64,000 nt of DNA from Paraburkholderia hospita (GCF_002902965.1 NZ_CP026107.1:2170001-2234000); one strand, 5' to 3'; positions 16,440 to 26,362 are shown, numbered from the stretch's first letter. The notes: generated by a model from the sequence alone, not told the origin. Translations and numbers: made by a program.

Positions 16440-17947
16440 CTCCACTCATTTCCGTCAGCAAGCTCAACAAGAGCTTTCCGGGCGTGAGGGCGCTGCACGA
16501 AGTGCAGTTCGAACTCATGGCGGGGGAAGTGCATGCGTTGATGGGCGAGAACGGCGCAGGCAAGTCCACGCTGATGAAGATTCTCGCCGGCGTGTACACG
16601 CGCGATTCCGGCGAAATGCTCTACGACGGCAAGCCCGTCGATTTCACCAGCCCACGCGAAGCACAGGCGGCAGGCATCGGCATCATTCATCAGGAACTTC
16701 AGCTGATGAATCATCTGACCGTCGCGCAGAACATGTTCATTGGCCGCGAGCCGCGCGGACGCCTGGGCCTGTTTCTCGATGAAGACAAACTCAACGCGCA
16801 GGCTCGCGAGATCCTCGCGCGCATGCATGTGAATCTCGATCCGCGCACCGTCGTCGAGTCGCTCACGGTCGCGAGCCAGCAGATGGTCGAGATCGCGAAG
16901 GCGCTGTCGTTCGATTCGCGCGTGCTCATCATGGACGAGCCGACCTCCGCGCTGAACGACGCGGAGATTGCCGAGCTGTTCCGTATCATCCGTCAACTGA
17001 AGGAACGCGGCGTCGGCGTCATCTACATCTCGCACAAGATGGATGAGCTCAAGCAGATCTCCGACCGCGTCACCGTGATGCGCGATGGTGAATATGTGGC
17101 CACTGTGTCGACGGCCGACACCACCGTGCCCGCGATCATCGGCATGATGGTGGGCCGAACGCTCGCCGACGTCACACCGTATCAAGGCGCCGAATGCACG
17201 GGCGACATCGCGCTCGAAGTGAAGCATCTGAACGCCGGCCCACTCGTCAGGGACGTGAGCTTCACGCTGCGCAAAGGCGAGATATTGGGCTTTGCAGGCC
17301 TGATGGGCGCGGGCCGCACGGAAGTCGCGCGAGCGGTATTCGGCGCGGACCCGATCGAGTCAGGCGATATTTTCGTGAAAGGCGTAAAGGCGCTCATCAA
17401 AAGACCCTGCAATGCCGTCGCGCACAGCATCGGCTATCTCTCCGAAGACCGCAAACGCTTCGGCCTTGCAACAGGCATGGATGTCGAATCGAACATCGTG
17501 ATGTCGGATCTCGGCAAGTTCCTGTCGCTGCGTGTGTTTCTCCGCCGCGCCCAGATACGCAAGCGAGCTTCGCATTTCATCAATCTGCTCGCGATCCGCA
17601 CGCCTTCCCCGACACAACCTGTCAGGCTGCTGTCGGGCGGCAACCAGCAGAAGATCGTCATTGCGAAATGGCTGGAGCGCGACTGCGACGTACTGTTCTT
17701 CGACGAACCGACGCGCGGCATCGATGTCGGCGCAAAGAGCGAGATCTACAAGCTGTTGCGCTCGCTCGCAGCGCAAGGCAAGGCCATCGTAATGATCTCG
17801 TCGGAATTGCCGGAAATTCTGCGCATGAGCGACCGTATCGTGGTGATGTGCGAAGGCCGTATCACTGGCGAGCTTTCTGCCAGCGAGGCCACGCAGGAAA
17901 GCATCATGCATCTCGCGACGCAGCGCGAATCCTTGAAAACAGCATGA
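16436..17947 (+). CDS. Sugar ABC transporter ATP-binding protein (RbsA/XylG type)
   Basis: 503 residues from ATG 16436, two fused ATPase halves as in RbsA. Half one has Walker [10 protein letters not shown] and Walker [11 protein letters not shown]. Half two has the degenerate P-loop GLMGAGRTE, the signature [16 protein letters not shown] and [10 protein letters not shown]. It powers import of a monosaccharide or sugar acid at the inner membrane. It is first of three importer genes: the permease starts 20 bases downstream and the binding protein comes last, which is the reverse of the common order. Linkage to fuconate dehydratase suggests L-fucose, L-fuconate or a similar sugar. Confidence 0.92.
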   Translation: MTPLISVSKLNKSFPGVRALHEVQFELMAGEVHALMGENGAGKSTLMKILAGVYTRDSGEMLYDGKPVDFTSPREAQAAGIGIIHQELQLMNHLTVAQNMFIGREPRGRLGLFLDEDKLNAQAREILARMHVNLDPRTVVESLTVASQQMVEIAKALSFDSRVLIMDEPTSALNDAEIAELFRIIRQLKERGVGVIYISHKMDELKQISDRVTVMRDGEYVATVSTADTTVPAIIGMMVGRTLADVTPYQGAECTGDIALEVKHLNAGPLVRDVSFTLRKGEILGFAGLMGAGRTEVARAVFGADPIESGDIFVKGVKALIKRPCNAVAHSIGYLSEDRKRFGLATGMDVESNIVMSDLGKFLSLRVFLRRAQIRKRASHFINLLAIRTPSPTQPVRLLSGGNQQKIVIAKWLERDCDVLFFDEPTRGIDVGAKSEIYKLLRSLAAQGKAIVMISSELPEILRMSDRIVVMCEGRITGELSASEATQESIMHLATQRESLKTA

Positions 17948-17966
17948 GCCTGAAGAGGTCGGATCA

Positions 17967-18992
17967 ATGACATCGCAATCGGATACAGCGGCACTGTCCA
18001 ACGAAGGAAGATTATCGGGTTTCAGAGCCCGTCTCTTCTCGCCGACGGCTTTGCAAAAGCTGCTCGCGTTCACAAGCCTGATATTGCTGCTGATCTTTTT
18101 CAGCTTCACGTCGCCCGCCTTCATGCAGATGGACAACATCCTCGGCATTCTGCAGGCGACGGCCGTCAATGGCGTGCTGGCCATTGCCAGTACTTTCGTC
18201 ATTATCACGGGCGGCATCGATTTGTCCGTCGGCACGTTGATGACGTTTACGGCTGTCATCTGCGGCGTGTTCCTGACCTACTGGCATTTGCCGATGTGGA
18301 TGGGCGTGCTCGCCGCCATCGCGACGGGCGCACTGTGCGGCACGATTTCGGGCACGTTGACGGCGAAAATGAAAATACCGCCGTTCATTGCCACACTGGG
18401 CATGATGCTGCTGCTCAAAGGGCTTTCGCTCGTCGTGTCGGTCGATAAACCAATCTATTTCACCGATACAGAGAACTTCTACATGATCTCGCAGGATTCT
18501 CTGATCGCATATTTCCTGCCCAGCGTGCCCGTACCGAATGCCGTCCTTATTCTGTTCGTTCTTGCCATCGTGAGTTCCATCACACTCAATCGCACGGCGC
18601 TCGGCCGCTATACGTTCGCACTCGGCAGCAATGAAGAAGCCGTGCGTCTGTCGGGCGTGAACGTCGACAGATGGAAGATCGCGATTTACGGCCTGGGCGG
18701 TGCGATTTGTGGCATCGCTGGATTGCTGATCGCATCGCGTTTGAATTCGGCGCAACCGGCCCTCGGCCAGGGCTACGAACTGGAAGCGATTGCGGCTGTG
18801 GTGATTGGCGGCACGTCGTTGAGTGGCGGCTCGGGCACGATACTCGGCACCATCATCGGCGCATTCATCATGAGTGTGCTGACCAACGGCTTGCGCATCA
18901 TGTCGGTTGCACAGGAATGGCAGATCGTGGTGACAGGTCTCATCATCATTCTCGCCGTGTACGCCGATATCTTGCGACGCCGAAAGCGCTGA
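17967..18992 (+). CDS. Sugar ABC transporter permease (RbsC type)
   Basis: 341 residues, hydrophobic throughout, with the family signature GGIDLSVGTLM near residues 84-94 and the EAIAAVVIGGTSLSGGSGT loop near the C-terminus that contacts the ATPase. It forms the homodimeric channel of a ribose-type importer. It sits 20 bases after the ATPase gene and 95 bases before the binding-protein gene. Confidence 0.93.
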   Translation: MTSQSDTAALSNEGRLSGFRARLFSPTALQKLLAFTSLILLLIFFSFTSPAFMQMDNILGILQATAVNGVLAIASTFVIITGGIDLSVGTLMTFTAVICGVFLTYWHLPMWMGVLAAIATGALCGTISGTLTAKMKIPPFIATLGMMLLLKGLSLVVSVDKPIYFTDTENFYMISQDSLIAYFLPSVPVPNAVLILFVLAIVSSITLNRTALGRYTFALGSNEEAVRLSGVNVDRWKIAIYGLGGAICGIAGLLIASRLNSAQPALGQGYELEAIAAVVIGGTSLSGGSGTILGTIIGAFIMSVLTNGLRIMSVAQEWQIVVTGLIIILAVYADILRRRKR

Positions 18993-19087
18993 GCCTGCAC
19001 ACGACAAGAGAAATCAAAGAAAGGAGAGTACCGAAAGGCTCTCTCAACGGCTGGAGGTTAATAGCCCACCTTAGGAGGAGAAACCCC

Positions 19088-20029
19088 ATGTTGAAAAGAA
19101 AAGTACTCAGTATCGCGATCGGTGTCGGCGCACTCGTCGGGGCGAGCAACCTGGCGTACGCGGACGAGCCCTACATTCCGCTCATTTCGAAAGGCTTCCA
19201 GCATCAGTTCTGGCAGGCCGTGAAATCGGGCGCGGAGCAATCCGCGAAGGCAAACAACGTGCGTATCACGTTCGAAGGCCCGGAAACGGAGGCAATGGTC
19301 GATAAACAGATCGACATGTTATCGGCTGCACTCGCGAAGAAACCGCAGGCACTCGGCATTGCCGCGCTCGACAGCAAGGCGGCCATTCCGTTGCTCAAGC
19401 GTGCGCAGTCCAGCAAGATTCCCGTCATCGCGTTCGACTCTGGCGTCGACAGCGATATTCCGCTGACGACGTGCGCGACGGATAACCTCGCAGCCGCTGC
19501 GCTCGCCGCGGACAAGATGGCCGGGATGATCGGCAATTCGGGCGAAGTCGGTGTCATCGTGCACGACCAGACGAGCCGCACGGGCATCGACCGGCGCGAC
19601 GGCTTCCTGAACGAAATGAAGTCGAAGCATCCGAACGTCAAGATCGTTTCGGTGCAATACGGTGGCGGTGATCACCTGAAGTCGGCGGAAATTGCCAAGG
19701 CGATGATTCAGGCCAATCCGAACATCAAGGGCATTTTCGGCGCCAACGAAGGTTCGGCGGAAGGCGCGGCAATCGGCGTGAAGGAATCGGGCAAGAAGCT
19801 GGTGCTGATCGGCTACGACTCAGGCAAGGAACAGAAAGAGGACATCATGTCCGGCCTGATGGCGGGCGCGATTACGCAAAACCCGGTGGGCATCGGCAAA
19901 TGCGTGATCGACTCGGCCGTGAAAGCGCTCAAGGGCGAGAAGCTGCCGAAGAAAGTCGATACCGGCTTTTACTGGTACGACAAGACGAACATAAATGATC
20001 CGAAGATCGCTGCTGTACTCTATGACTAA
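19088..20029 (+). CDS. Periplasmic sugar-binding protein of ABC importer (RbsB type)
   Basis: 313 residues from ATG 19088, preceded by the strong site AGGAGGAG. A frame in phase continues upstream but has no leader. The signal peptide (LSIAIGVGALVGASNLAYA) ends at residue 24 or so. The mature part is a type-I periplasmic binding fold with DSGVDSDIPLT and GYDSGKEQ near the hinge. The much better ribosome-binding site than on the two preceding genes fits the usual excess of binding protein over membrane components. A strong terminator follows. Ligand probably L-fucose or a related sugar or sugar acid, inferred from neighbours only. Confidence 0.92.
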   Translation: MLKRKVLSIAIGVGALVGASNLAYADEPYIPLISKGFQHQFWQAVKSGAEQSAKANNVRITFEGPETEAMVDKQIDMLSAALAKKPQALGIAALDSKAAIPLLKRAQSSKIPVIAFDSGVDSDIPLTTCATDNLAAAALAADKMAGMIGNSGEVGVIVHDQTSRTGIDRRDGFLNEMKSKHPNVKIVSVQYGGGDHLKSAEIAKAMIQANPNIKGIFGANEGSAEGAAIGVKESGKKLVLIGYDSGKEQKEDIMSGLMAGAITQNPVGIGKCVIDSAVKALKGEKLPKKVDTGFYWYDKTNINDPKIAAVLYD

Positions 20030-20039
20030 GTAGCGTGCG

Positions 20040-20079
20040 ATGAAAGAGGAAGGCTTCGGACCTTCCTCTTTCATTTTTA
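20040..20079. terminator. Strong intrinsic terminator after the ABC operon
   Basis: A 14-bp perfect stem (ATGAAAGAGGAAGG / CCTTCCTCTTTCAT) with loop CTTCGGA, followed by TTTTTAT. The A-rich 5' arm makes it usable for the convergent AraC gene as well. Confidence 0.9.
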
Positions 20080-20101
20080 TCGAACGCCGCACACGTCGCT
20101 A

Positions 20102-21067
20102 TTAGCGCAAGTCCGCGCGCAACTCACGCACGCCCCTTCCCAAACGCTGGCGCAACAGCGTTCTCAACGTCGCACCGTCGACATAACCCACTTCAGCCGC
20201 AATCGCTTCGAGATCGAGACCGCTGCCGTGTAGAAGCGATTGCGCGCGCTCGACGCGCAAGTCCTGAAAGTACGCGAGCGGCGATTTCCCCAGCACTTCC
20301 TGGCAGCGGCGCTGCAACGTGCGCGCGCTCGTCGCCAGTGCGCCGGCGGCGTCCTGCAGCGAGAAACCCTCCTTCAGATGATCCCGCGCCCATCGTTCGA
20401 AACGCTGCATCAACGGGTCCGCCAGCGCCAGATGATTGGGAATGATGTACGGCGCCTGCAATGAGCGGATATCGGCTAACAGGTAGCGCGAAACGAGCGT
20501 CGCCAGTTCCGGACTCGCCTTGCGGATCAACCAGAGCGTGAGGTCGAGATGCCCTAATGCGGCGCCCGCCGTCACGCCGATATCGGTTGCGACGAGCATG
20601 CGCGATTCGTCGAGCGAGACCTTCGGATAGCGTTGCCTGAAGAGCGGCGCGAGCGACCAGGTCGACGTCGCTTCGCGATGATCGAGCAGACCGGCTTCGG
20701 CGAGCAGAAACGTGCCGATACACGAAGCGGCGATCAAGGCGCCTTCAGCACGCCATTTCAGCAATTGTGCGGTGGCCTGCTTCACGTCCGCTCGATCCAG
20801 CGCGGGAATCAATTCGTCCGGCGTCGTCTTGCCGAGCGCGGGGACGATGACCCAGTCCGGCTTCAGGTCCGGTGTGATCGCCTGCACGGGAATCGTGAAA
20901 CCCTGCCCTGAGCGCACGCGCTTGCGCACACCCACGACCGTGACGTTGAATTTCGGCGTTCCGCCCATCATGCGGGAAGCGAGCTTGTTCGCGGCGCCGA
21001 GCGCGTCGAGCGTAACGGCGAGCCCTGTATCGAACAGTCCATCGAGTGCGAGCACGGTAATGCGCAT
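20102..21067 (-). CDS. AraC family regulator with DJ-1/PfpI-like domain (GlxA type)
   Basis: 321 residues from ATG 21067; the longer upstream frame has no similarity. Residues 1-190 form a class-I glutamine-amidotransferase-like (DJ-1/PfpI) sensor with AASCIGTFLLAEAGLLDHREATSTW, where the Cys lies at the nucleophile-elbow position. Residues about 215-315 are two AraC HTH motifs (FSLQDAAGALATSARTLQRR and LDLEAIAAEVGYVDGATL). GlxA-type activators often control amine or betaine metabolism. It is divergent from the acetyltransferase gene at 21261, which may be its target. The ligand is unknown. Confidence 0.9.
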   Translation of the reverse strand: MRITVLALDGLFDTGLAVTLDALGAANKLASRMMGGTPKFNVTVVGVRKRVRSGQGFTIPVQAITPDLKPDWVIVPALGKTTPDELIPALDRADVKQATAQLLKWRAEGALIAASCIGTFLLAEAGLLDHREATSTWSLAPLFRQRYPKVSLDESRMLVATDIGVTAGAALGHLDLTLWLIRKASPELATLVSRYLLADIRSLQAPYIIPNHLALADPLMQRFERWARDHLKEGFSLQDAAGALATSARTLQRRCQEVLGKSPLAYFQDLRVERAQSLLHGSGLDLEAIAAEVGYVDGATLRTLLRQRLGRGVRELRADLR

Positions 21068-21260
21068 GGCGTAAATGACCCTAACGTTGTCATATGCGAC
21101 GATACCGCTTTTTCCGGCTGATGGCCATGTTGATCGCCACCGCGCGCAGTTTTCGCGCGCGGGCGCAAAGAGAACCTCACGTTTTTTACGACATTTTTTC
21201 TTGTGGCCCGTAATAGCCAATTCTAGACTTCACACAAGTCAGGAAGCCCGGAGAGACACA

Positions 21261-21899
21261 ATGTCGGAACGACGCGCGACAATCGGAAAGCACACGCCCC
21301 TCGCTTATAGCGAGCGGAGCAGCGGCAGCGTGGTGCTACGACGCTTCGATCCGTCGCGCGACTCGTACGAGCAACTCACGACAATGCTGCATCGCGCGTT
21401 TGCGCGGCTTGGCATGATGGGGTTGAACTGCACATGTGTGGATCAGGATGTGGCCGTCACGATGAGACGCGCTCAAACTGGCGACTGCTTCGTGATGGTC
21501 AGTGGTGGAAAGATCATCGGCACGATGACGCTTTATGCGAGCGACAGCGACTCGCTCTGCGAGCATTATCACCGGCAGGATGTCGCGACGATTCGCCAGT
21601 TGGCTATCGATCCTTCGTGGCAAAACCGCGGCATCGGTAAATCTATGCTGGCGTTTGCCGAGCATTGGGCCGCGACGCGCGGTTATGCGGAGTTGGCGCT
21701 CGATACGCCGTATCCGGCTGCGCATCTCGTTGCCTTCTATCGCGGGCAGGGCTTCCGCATCGTCGACGCGATCCGCTTCACAGGCAAGATGTACGACAGC
21801 GCGATTCTCAGTAAAGCGCCCGTCGTTGCGCGTACGCTGGCCGCGTGGACGCATCAGATCGCGTTGCCGGGCGTGCGCCTCGTTCGGTTCGCGGCGTGA
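21261..21899 (+). CDS. GNAT family N-acetyltransferase
   Basis: 212 residues from ATG 21261, 8 bases after GGAGAG. The acetyl-CoA binding motif A is readable as IRQLAIDPSWQNRGIGKSML (Q/R-x-x-G-x-G/A pattern), followed by LALDTPYPAAHLVAFYRGQGFRIV, the usual motif B. The N-terminal 30 residues and the C-terminal tail are not part of the fold. It transfers an acetyl group to an amine of unknown identity. It is divergent from the GlxA-type regulator, with 193 bases between starts. Confidence 0.85.
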   Translation: MSERRATIGKHTPLAYSERSSGSVVLRRFDPSRDSYEQLTTMLHRAFARLGMMGLNCTCVDQDVAVTMRRAQTGDCFVMVSGGKIIGTMTLYASDSDSLCEHYHRQDVATIRQLAIDPSWQNRGIGKSMLAFAEHWAATRGYAELALDTPYPAAHLVAFYRGQGFRIVDAIRFTGKMYDSAILSKAPVVARTLAAWTHQIALPGVRLVRFAA

Positions 21900-21912
21900 A
21901 GATCAAGTTCGG

Positions 21913-21941
21913 AATCGCGGTGTATGTCGCCGCGATTTTCT
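21913..21941. terminator. Hairpin between convergent GNAT and hydrolase genes
   Basis: AATCGCGG and CCGCGATT (8-bp stem, 9-base loop) followed by TTCTC on the plus strand. Confidence 0.55.
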
Positions 21942-21966
21942 CGTAGTTCGCTGCGTGCTGTTTCAA

Positions 21967-22887
21967 TCAACGCATCAAACGCATCCCCGCGCATCGATCC
22001 AGCCAGTCGAGCACGACACGCAATACGTCGTCGCTGTTCTCATCCATCATCATCATGTGCGTGTTGCCGCGCATGCCGAGCGTGGGCAGATCGATACGCT
22101 CGCCTTTTCCGCCCGCCGCATTCCAGGCATCGATCGACGCACTCGCGCGAGCCGCGTGAGCACGCCACGCTTCGTCCTCTTCGATGAAATCACCGAACAC
22201 GACGAGTGCGGGCGTGCCCGGCAAACCGGCATCGAACGAAGCAGGGACACCGTGCGGTTCGAGCGCGACGCAGGCGCACACGAGATCGCGCGCCGCGTCG
22301 GCTGCATCGAATACGAGACCGCCGCCCTGACTGAAACCGAGCAAGGCACACGGTCCGATACGCCGCACCACATCGATCAACGCCTGTCTTTGCAGCGCAC
22401 GCGTGCCCGGCCAGCGCGGCACGGTTTGCGCCGACAGGCCTTGCATCGCGTCGAGCGGAAAGCGGTGACCGGCATATCCAAAGCGATAGATCGTCGCGGA
22501 TTCCTCGTCGCTGCGCGATAACGGTCGGTCGGGCCAGATACCGTCGAGCACGCAGAAGCCAGCGCGCCCGCGTTCGACGTTGTCCACCACATACACCGAC
22601 ACACACGCTTCGAGTAGCCGCTGAAGCCAACCAGGCCTGCCGTCCGGCGTGTCTTCCCACATCGCGCCCGTCAGGCCGCCGCCATGCATCAGCACGAGCG
22701 GCACCGCATAGCGCGGCGTGGCCTGCAGAAAGTACTGCACGTAGGCCGCTTCAATCCAGTACGTGCCGTTCGGATCGTAGTCACGCGTCGACGTCGACGA
22801 CAGCGTGACGCGATACGGCGCTTGCCCCGTGACGTTCACGCGCCGTCCGCCGACGAAGAAACTGCCCGTTTTCTGAAGCGTGATCAT
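21967..22887 (-). CDS. Alpha/beta hydrolase, last gene of aromatic-acid cluster
   Basis: 306 residues from ATG 22887; the reading frame is open upstream but would overlap the preceding gene. The fold is seen in VPLVLMHGGGLTGAMWEDTPDGRPGW (oxyanion region), ALLGFSQGGGLVFD (nucleophile Ser in G-F-S-Q-G) and GNTHMMMMDENSD (catalytic His). The proteins of this group act as esterases, or hydrolyse C-C or lactone bonds. It starts 13 bases after the decarboxylase-like gene ends and is the promoter-distal end of the minus-strand cluster. It could cleave the entering ester or a ring-cleavage product. Confidence 0.85.
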   Translation of the reverse strand: MITLQKTGSFFVGGRRVNVTGQAPYRVTLSSTSTRDYDPNGTYWIEAAYVQYFLQATPRYAVPLVLMHGGGLTGAMWEDTPDGRPGWLQRLLEACVSVYVVDNVERGRAGFCVLDGIWPDRPLSRSDEESATIYRFGYAGHRFPLDAMQGLSAQTVPRWPGTRALQRQALIDVVRRIGPCALLGFSQGGGLVFDAADAARDLVCACVALEPHGVPASFDAGLPGTPALVVFGDFIEEDEAWRAHAARASASIDAWNAAGGKGERIDLPTLGMRGNTHMMMMDENSDDVLRVVLDWLDRCAGMRLMR

Positions 22888-22900
22888 CGGTCGTCCAAAA

Positions 22901-23890
22901 TCACACGCGGACCGCACTGAGGGTTTCGGCCGGAAACAGTTCCTCCGGCTTGAGCAGTCGATGGCACACGCCCTGTTCATAGCCGAACTTCAGGAAAGCC
23001 TCGAGCGTCGTGCGATTCGGCTCCAGTCCGTACGGCCAGATGTCCGCGCCGAAGAGCGCCTGTGCTTCGGCAACACGCGTCGGCATCCACGGCAGCGGGA
23101 AGTGCGAGCACGTGATATCGCTCAGCCGGTAAAGGCTATTGCGCTTGGCTTCCTCGAACGCCTTCAACAGATTGCCCGCAATCCACCGGTGCTTTTCAAA
23201 CGTCTCGCGGCGCAACACGATCAGATGCATGATCGGGAAGATGCGCGTCTCCTCGTAGTATTCGCGTTCCGTGTCGGCAAAGCGCGAAAAGAGCCGCACG
23301 ATCTCATCCGCGCGTTCGTGGCCCGGCTCGGGCGGACGCGCGCTCAGGACGGCGTCGATCTCGCCGTCGAGCAGCAGCGACGTCAGCGAGCGCTCGGGCT
23401 CCGAACGATACGACACGCCCTCAGGCACGCGCACATTCACCTTCTCCTTGCGGCCCGCCTGATTTACGCCGCCCTGCACCCATTCGATTTCGGACAGCGG
23501 AATACCGAGCGAATGGGCAATCCAGCCGCGCGAGTAGATCGCGGCCGTTTGCGCCCACTCGGGAATGCCGATGCGTTTGCCGCGCAAATCCTCGGGACGC
23601 TGGACGCGGCCATCGCGGCGCACATACAGCGACGACTGGCGGAACGAGCGCGACGGAAACACGGGCAATCCGACGAGCCGGTCATCGCCCTGCGAGCGCA
23701 GCGACGAATACTTGCCGAATGACATTTCCGAAATGTCCCACTCCTGGAAATGCGTCGTGCGATAAAAGATCTCTTCGACATTGAGCACCGACGGCACCAG
23801 TTCGATGCCTTCGGGTTGCACGCGCCCGCTTACCAGGTCGCGCACATGGTCATAGTCGCTGACAGCGAGGCTGAGCGTTAATCTCGACAT
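22901..23890 (-). CDS. 4,5-dihydroxyphthalate decarboxylase-like protein (Pht5 family)
   Basis: 329 residues, the size of 4,5-dihydroxyphthalate decarboxylase. Characteristic stretches are RDLVSGRVQPEGIEL, EWDISEMSFGKYSSL, GLPVFPSRSFRQSSLYV, and RGKRIGIPEWAQTAAIYSRG. The family has the fold of periplasmic binding proteins (NMT1-like) but is cytosolic: no signal peptide is present. It may remove a carboxylate from a hydroxylated phthalate-like ring, or bind a substrate. It lies between the AAHS transporter and hydrolase genes, in one direction and with short gaps. Confidence 0.85.
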   Translation of the reverse strand: MSRLTLSLAVSDYDHVRDLVSGRVQPEGIELVPSVLNVEEIFYRTTHFQEWDISEMSFGKYSSLRSQGDDRLVGLPVFPSRSFRQSSLYVRRDGRVQRPEDLRGKRIGIPEWAQTAAIYSRGWIAHSLGIPLSEIEWVQGGVNQAGRKEKVNVRVPEGVSYRSEPERSLTSLLLDGEIDAVLSARPPEPGHERADEIVRLFSRFADTEREYYEETRIFPIMHLIVLRRETFEKHRWIAGNLLKAFEEAKRNSLYRLSDITCSHFPLPWMPTRVAEAQALFGADIWPYGLEPNRTTLEAFLKFGYEQGVCHRLLKPEELFPAETLSAVRV

Positions 23891-23924
23891 AATGGTTCTC
23901 TTTGAAACGAAAGTTCAGTGGGCC

Positions 23925-25286
23925 TCAGTGTGCATTGGTGACAACCACATGCGGCTGCGATGGACCAACGGTCAGCACCAGCATCGCTGTCATCAGCACC
24001 GCGGCGCCGATCGCTGCGAACATGATGCCCGGTCCGCCCGACCACTGCTGCAAAACACCCGCCACGGCCGGCCCGAACATCGCGCCGATACGCGACAGCC
24101 CCAGGAACACGCCGACGCCCGTGCCGCGCATTTCAGTCGGGTAAGTGGCTGCAACCAGGTTGTTGAGCACGATCTGCGAGCCGACGACGAAAGCGCCCGC
24201 GCCAGCGACCGCAATCAGCGTGGTGGTGCGGTCGGTCGCCCAGGCGAGCAGCGCGACCATCGCTGCGCCGAGCACGTACGACGCCGAGATCACGCGACGG
24301 CGATCGCCGACGCGGTCAGCGATAAACCCCGAGATCAGTCCGCCCGCCACAGCCATGCCCGCGAACAGCGAACCATACGCGAAACTCGACGACAGGTTCT
24401 CGCCGCGCTTGAGCATGATGGTCGGCAGCCAGCCCGACAGGCCGTAGGCCGAAAACAGGCTCAACGCGCCGGCGGCCCAGAAGCTCAACGTGCGCAGCCG
24501 GTAGTCGCGCGACAGCAGCAGACCAAGCGGACTTCTGTGCGAGATCGCGCCGCCCGTGGCGAACTGGCCCGCGTCGTAGGCTGCTGCGCGGTCCGGACGC
24601 AAGCGATACAGCAACGGCTTGACCTCTTCCCAACGTCCGCGGCTGGCCAGAAAGCGCGGCGATTCGGGCAACCACAATTGAATCGCAAGCGCGAACACGA
24701 GCGCGACGCCGCCGACGTAATAGAGACTCTGCCAGCCGTAATGCGGCGTCAGCCACGCCGCGATCAATCCTGCCGACGACGAGCCGCTCACCCAGCCAAG
24801 CGAGAAGAACAGGCTCGTGAACACATTCGACGAACGCTTCGGCGCGATCTCGTTGATATAGGTGATCGCGAGCGGCATCAGCAGCCCGAGCGCCAGCCCC
24901 ATCGTCACGCGCAACGCGATGTATGACGCGAGACTGTGCGCGAACAGCGCGATCGCCAGACTCATCACGCCGGAGCCCCAGCAGCCGAGCAGCAGAATGC
25001 TGCGACGCCCGAAGCGATCGCCGAGCAGCCCGCTGACGGCTGAGCCCGCGGCGAATCCCGCCAACCCGCTCGACAGCATGATGCCGATGCGCGTCGGCGA
25101 CAGTCCCCACGGACCTGCCACGTAATGGACGATATACGCCGAGTTGTACAGGTCGTAGCCGTCGAACAGCAGGATCATCGAGATCAGGACGCCGAGCCGG
25201 ATGTGAAAGCCGCCAAGCGGCGCTTCCTCCAGTTCCTGGCGAACGTCGATGCGCCCCGCAGGCATCGACACTTTGTGTTGGGCCAT
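23925..25286 (-). CDS. MFS transporter, AAHS (aromatic acid:proton symporter) family
   Basis: 453 residues from ATG 25286, 7 bases after GGAG; a GTG four codons earlier overlaps that site and is not the start. Twelve membrane segments. The helix-1 motif LLFDGYDLYN carries the acidic DGYD pattern of aromatic acid/H+ symporters such as PcaK and BenK, and GDRFGRRSILL is the loop 2-3 MFS signature. It imports an aromatic carboxylate across the inner membrane. It lies 34 bases upstream of the decarboxylase-like gene, in the same orientation as the porin gene, giving both outer- and inner-membrane uptake in one cluster. Confidence 0.9.
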   Translation of the reverse strand: MAQHKVSMPAGRIDVRQELEEAPLGGFHIRLGVLISMILLFDGYDLYNSAYIVHYVAGPWGLSPTRIGIMLSSGLAGFAAGSAVSGLLGDRFGRRSILLLGCWGSGVMSLAIALFAHSLASYIALRVTMGLALGLLMPLAITYINEIAPKRSSNVFTSLFFSLGWVSGSSSAGLIAAWLTPHYGWQSLYYVGGVALVFALAIQLWLPESPRFLASRGRWEEVKPLLYRLRPDRAAAYDAGQFATGGAISHRSPLGLLLSRDYRLRTLSFWAAGALSLFSAYGLSGWLPTIMLKRGENLSSSFAYGSLFAGMAVAGGLISGFIADRVGDRRRVISASYVLGAAMVALLAWATDRTTTLIAVAGAGAFVVGSQIVLNNLVAATYPTEMRGTGVGVFLGLSRIGAMFGPAVAGVLQQWSGGPGIMFAAIGAAVLMTAMLVLTVGPSQPHVVVTNAH

Positions 25287-25300
25287 GATGTTCTCCACTG

Positions 25301-26362
25301 TCAGAAGGTATGTTTGATGCCGACCGTGGCACCTGTCTGGGTGCCGCCCGTCGTCACGTCGCCCGTCGCGCGCACACCGACGTTCAGCCCGTTCGAGTTG
25401 GTGACGTACGATACTTCGGCGTAGAGATCCGTGCGCTTGGACAGAAAGTAGTCAGCCAGCAGCACGCCGCTGGTGGCCTTTTGTCCCGTGCCATGAATGC
25501 GCTCCTGATACCCGCCAAGCGAAAAGATCAGCGGCGAGGTGGGCTGCCACGACGCGCCCAGCCAGTACAGCAGCGAGCCTTGCAGCGCCGTAGTGTTACG
25601 GATGTTGAGCCAGCGCGTTCCGACATACGCCCGCACAGGTCCGAACGTATAGGTCGCACCGCCGACCACGCGCATCTGCGTGGCATCTTGCGTGGCGATC
25701 GAAGTCCCTTGCATCTGATCATAGGCAACGCCAACGTTGGCAGAGCCGTTTGCGTACTGCAGCGCGAAGCTGTATTCGCGCCCGACCTTCGAATGGCCCG
25801 GCACCTGCGCGCCGTTGGGGATCGTCGAATCGAACCCGGTGCTATACAGCGCCGCGAGAGTCACGCCGGCGAAACGCGCCGTATACCGGACCGCATTGTC
25901 GGCACGCCCCACAAGGGTTGCATCGTAACCTTGAGCCGAATAACTCGGATTGAACTGAAGCGGGTCGTACACGTACATCAGGTCATACAGCAGGTTGTAT
26001 TGCCGGCCAAGCGTCACGTCGCCATACGGCGTACTCAGCCCGACATACGCCTTGCGCCCGAACAGGCGGCCACCCTGCCCAAGCGTTCCGTTATTGATCG
26101 AGTAACCGTTCTCCAGCACGAAGATGGTCTTCAGGCCGCCGCCGAGGTCTTCTGTGCCGCGCAAGCCCCAGCGCGAACCGGCAAGGCTGCCGGACTCCAT
26201 GCGTACAACCGTGCCGGACGTGCCGTTCGGACCGGGCACGTGATTGGCGACTTCGACGCCGACATCGGTGATGCCATAGAGCGTCACCGAACCTTGCGCA
26301 TACGCGCAGGAGGTGGCGGCGCATGTCAGGCCGAACGCGGCGAGAGTGTGGCGTCTCTTCAC
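25301..26362 (-). CDS. Outer-membrane porin, Burkholderia Gram-negative type
   Basis: 353 residues from GTG 26362, 7 bases after GGAGAC; a longer open frame upstream lacks a site. A signal peptide (LAAFGLTCAATSCAYA) precedes the mature start QGSVTLYGITDVGVE. The rest is typical of a trimeric 16-strand porin: GSRWGLRGTEDLGGGLKTIFVLE, GRQYNLLYD, and the terminal ...VGIKHTF with C-terminal Phe. It lets small anionic solutes through the outer membrane. Being placed directly upstream of the aromatic acid symporter gene, it probably serves the same substrate. Confidence 0.92.
   Translation of the reverse strand: MKRRHTLAAFGLTCAATSCAYAQGSVTLYGITDVGVEVANHVPGPNGTSGTVVRMESGSLAGSRWGLRGTEDLGGGLKTIFVLENGYSINNGTLGQGGRLFGRKAYVGLSTPYGDVTLGRQYNLLYDLMYVYDPLQFNPSYSAQGYDATLVGRADNAVRYTARFAGVTLAALYSTGFDSTIPNGAQVPGHSKVGREYSFALQYANGSANVGVAYDQMQGTSIATQDATQMRVVGGATYTFGPVRAYVGTRWLNIRNTTALQGSLLYWLGASWQPTSPLIFSLGGYQERIHGTGQKATSGVLLADYFLSKRTDLYAEVSYVTNSNGLNVGVRATGDVTTGGTQTGATVGIKHTF

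Noticed and set aside
18671..19087. N-terminal extension of the sugar-binding protein
   Set aside because: It overlaps the permease gene out of phase, while ATG 19088 has a strong AGGAGGAG and begins a signal peptide.
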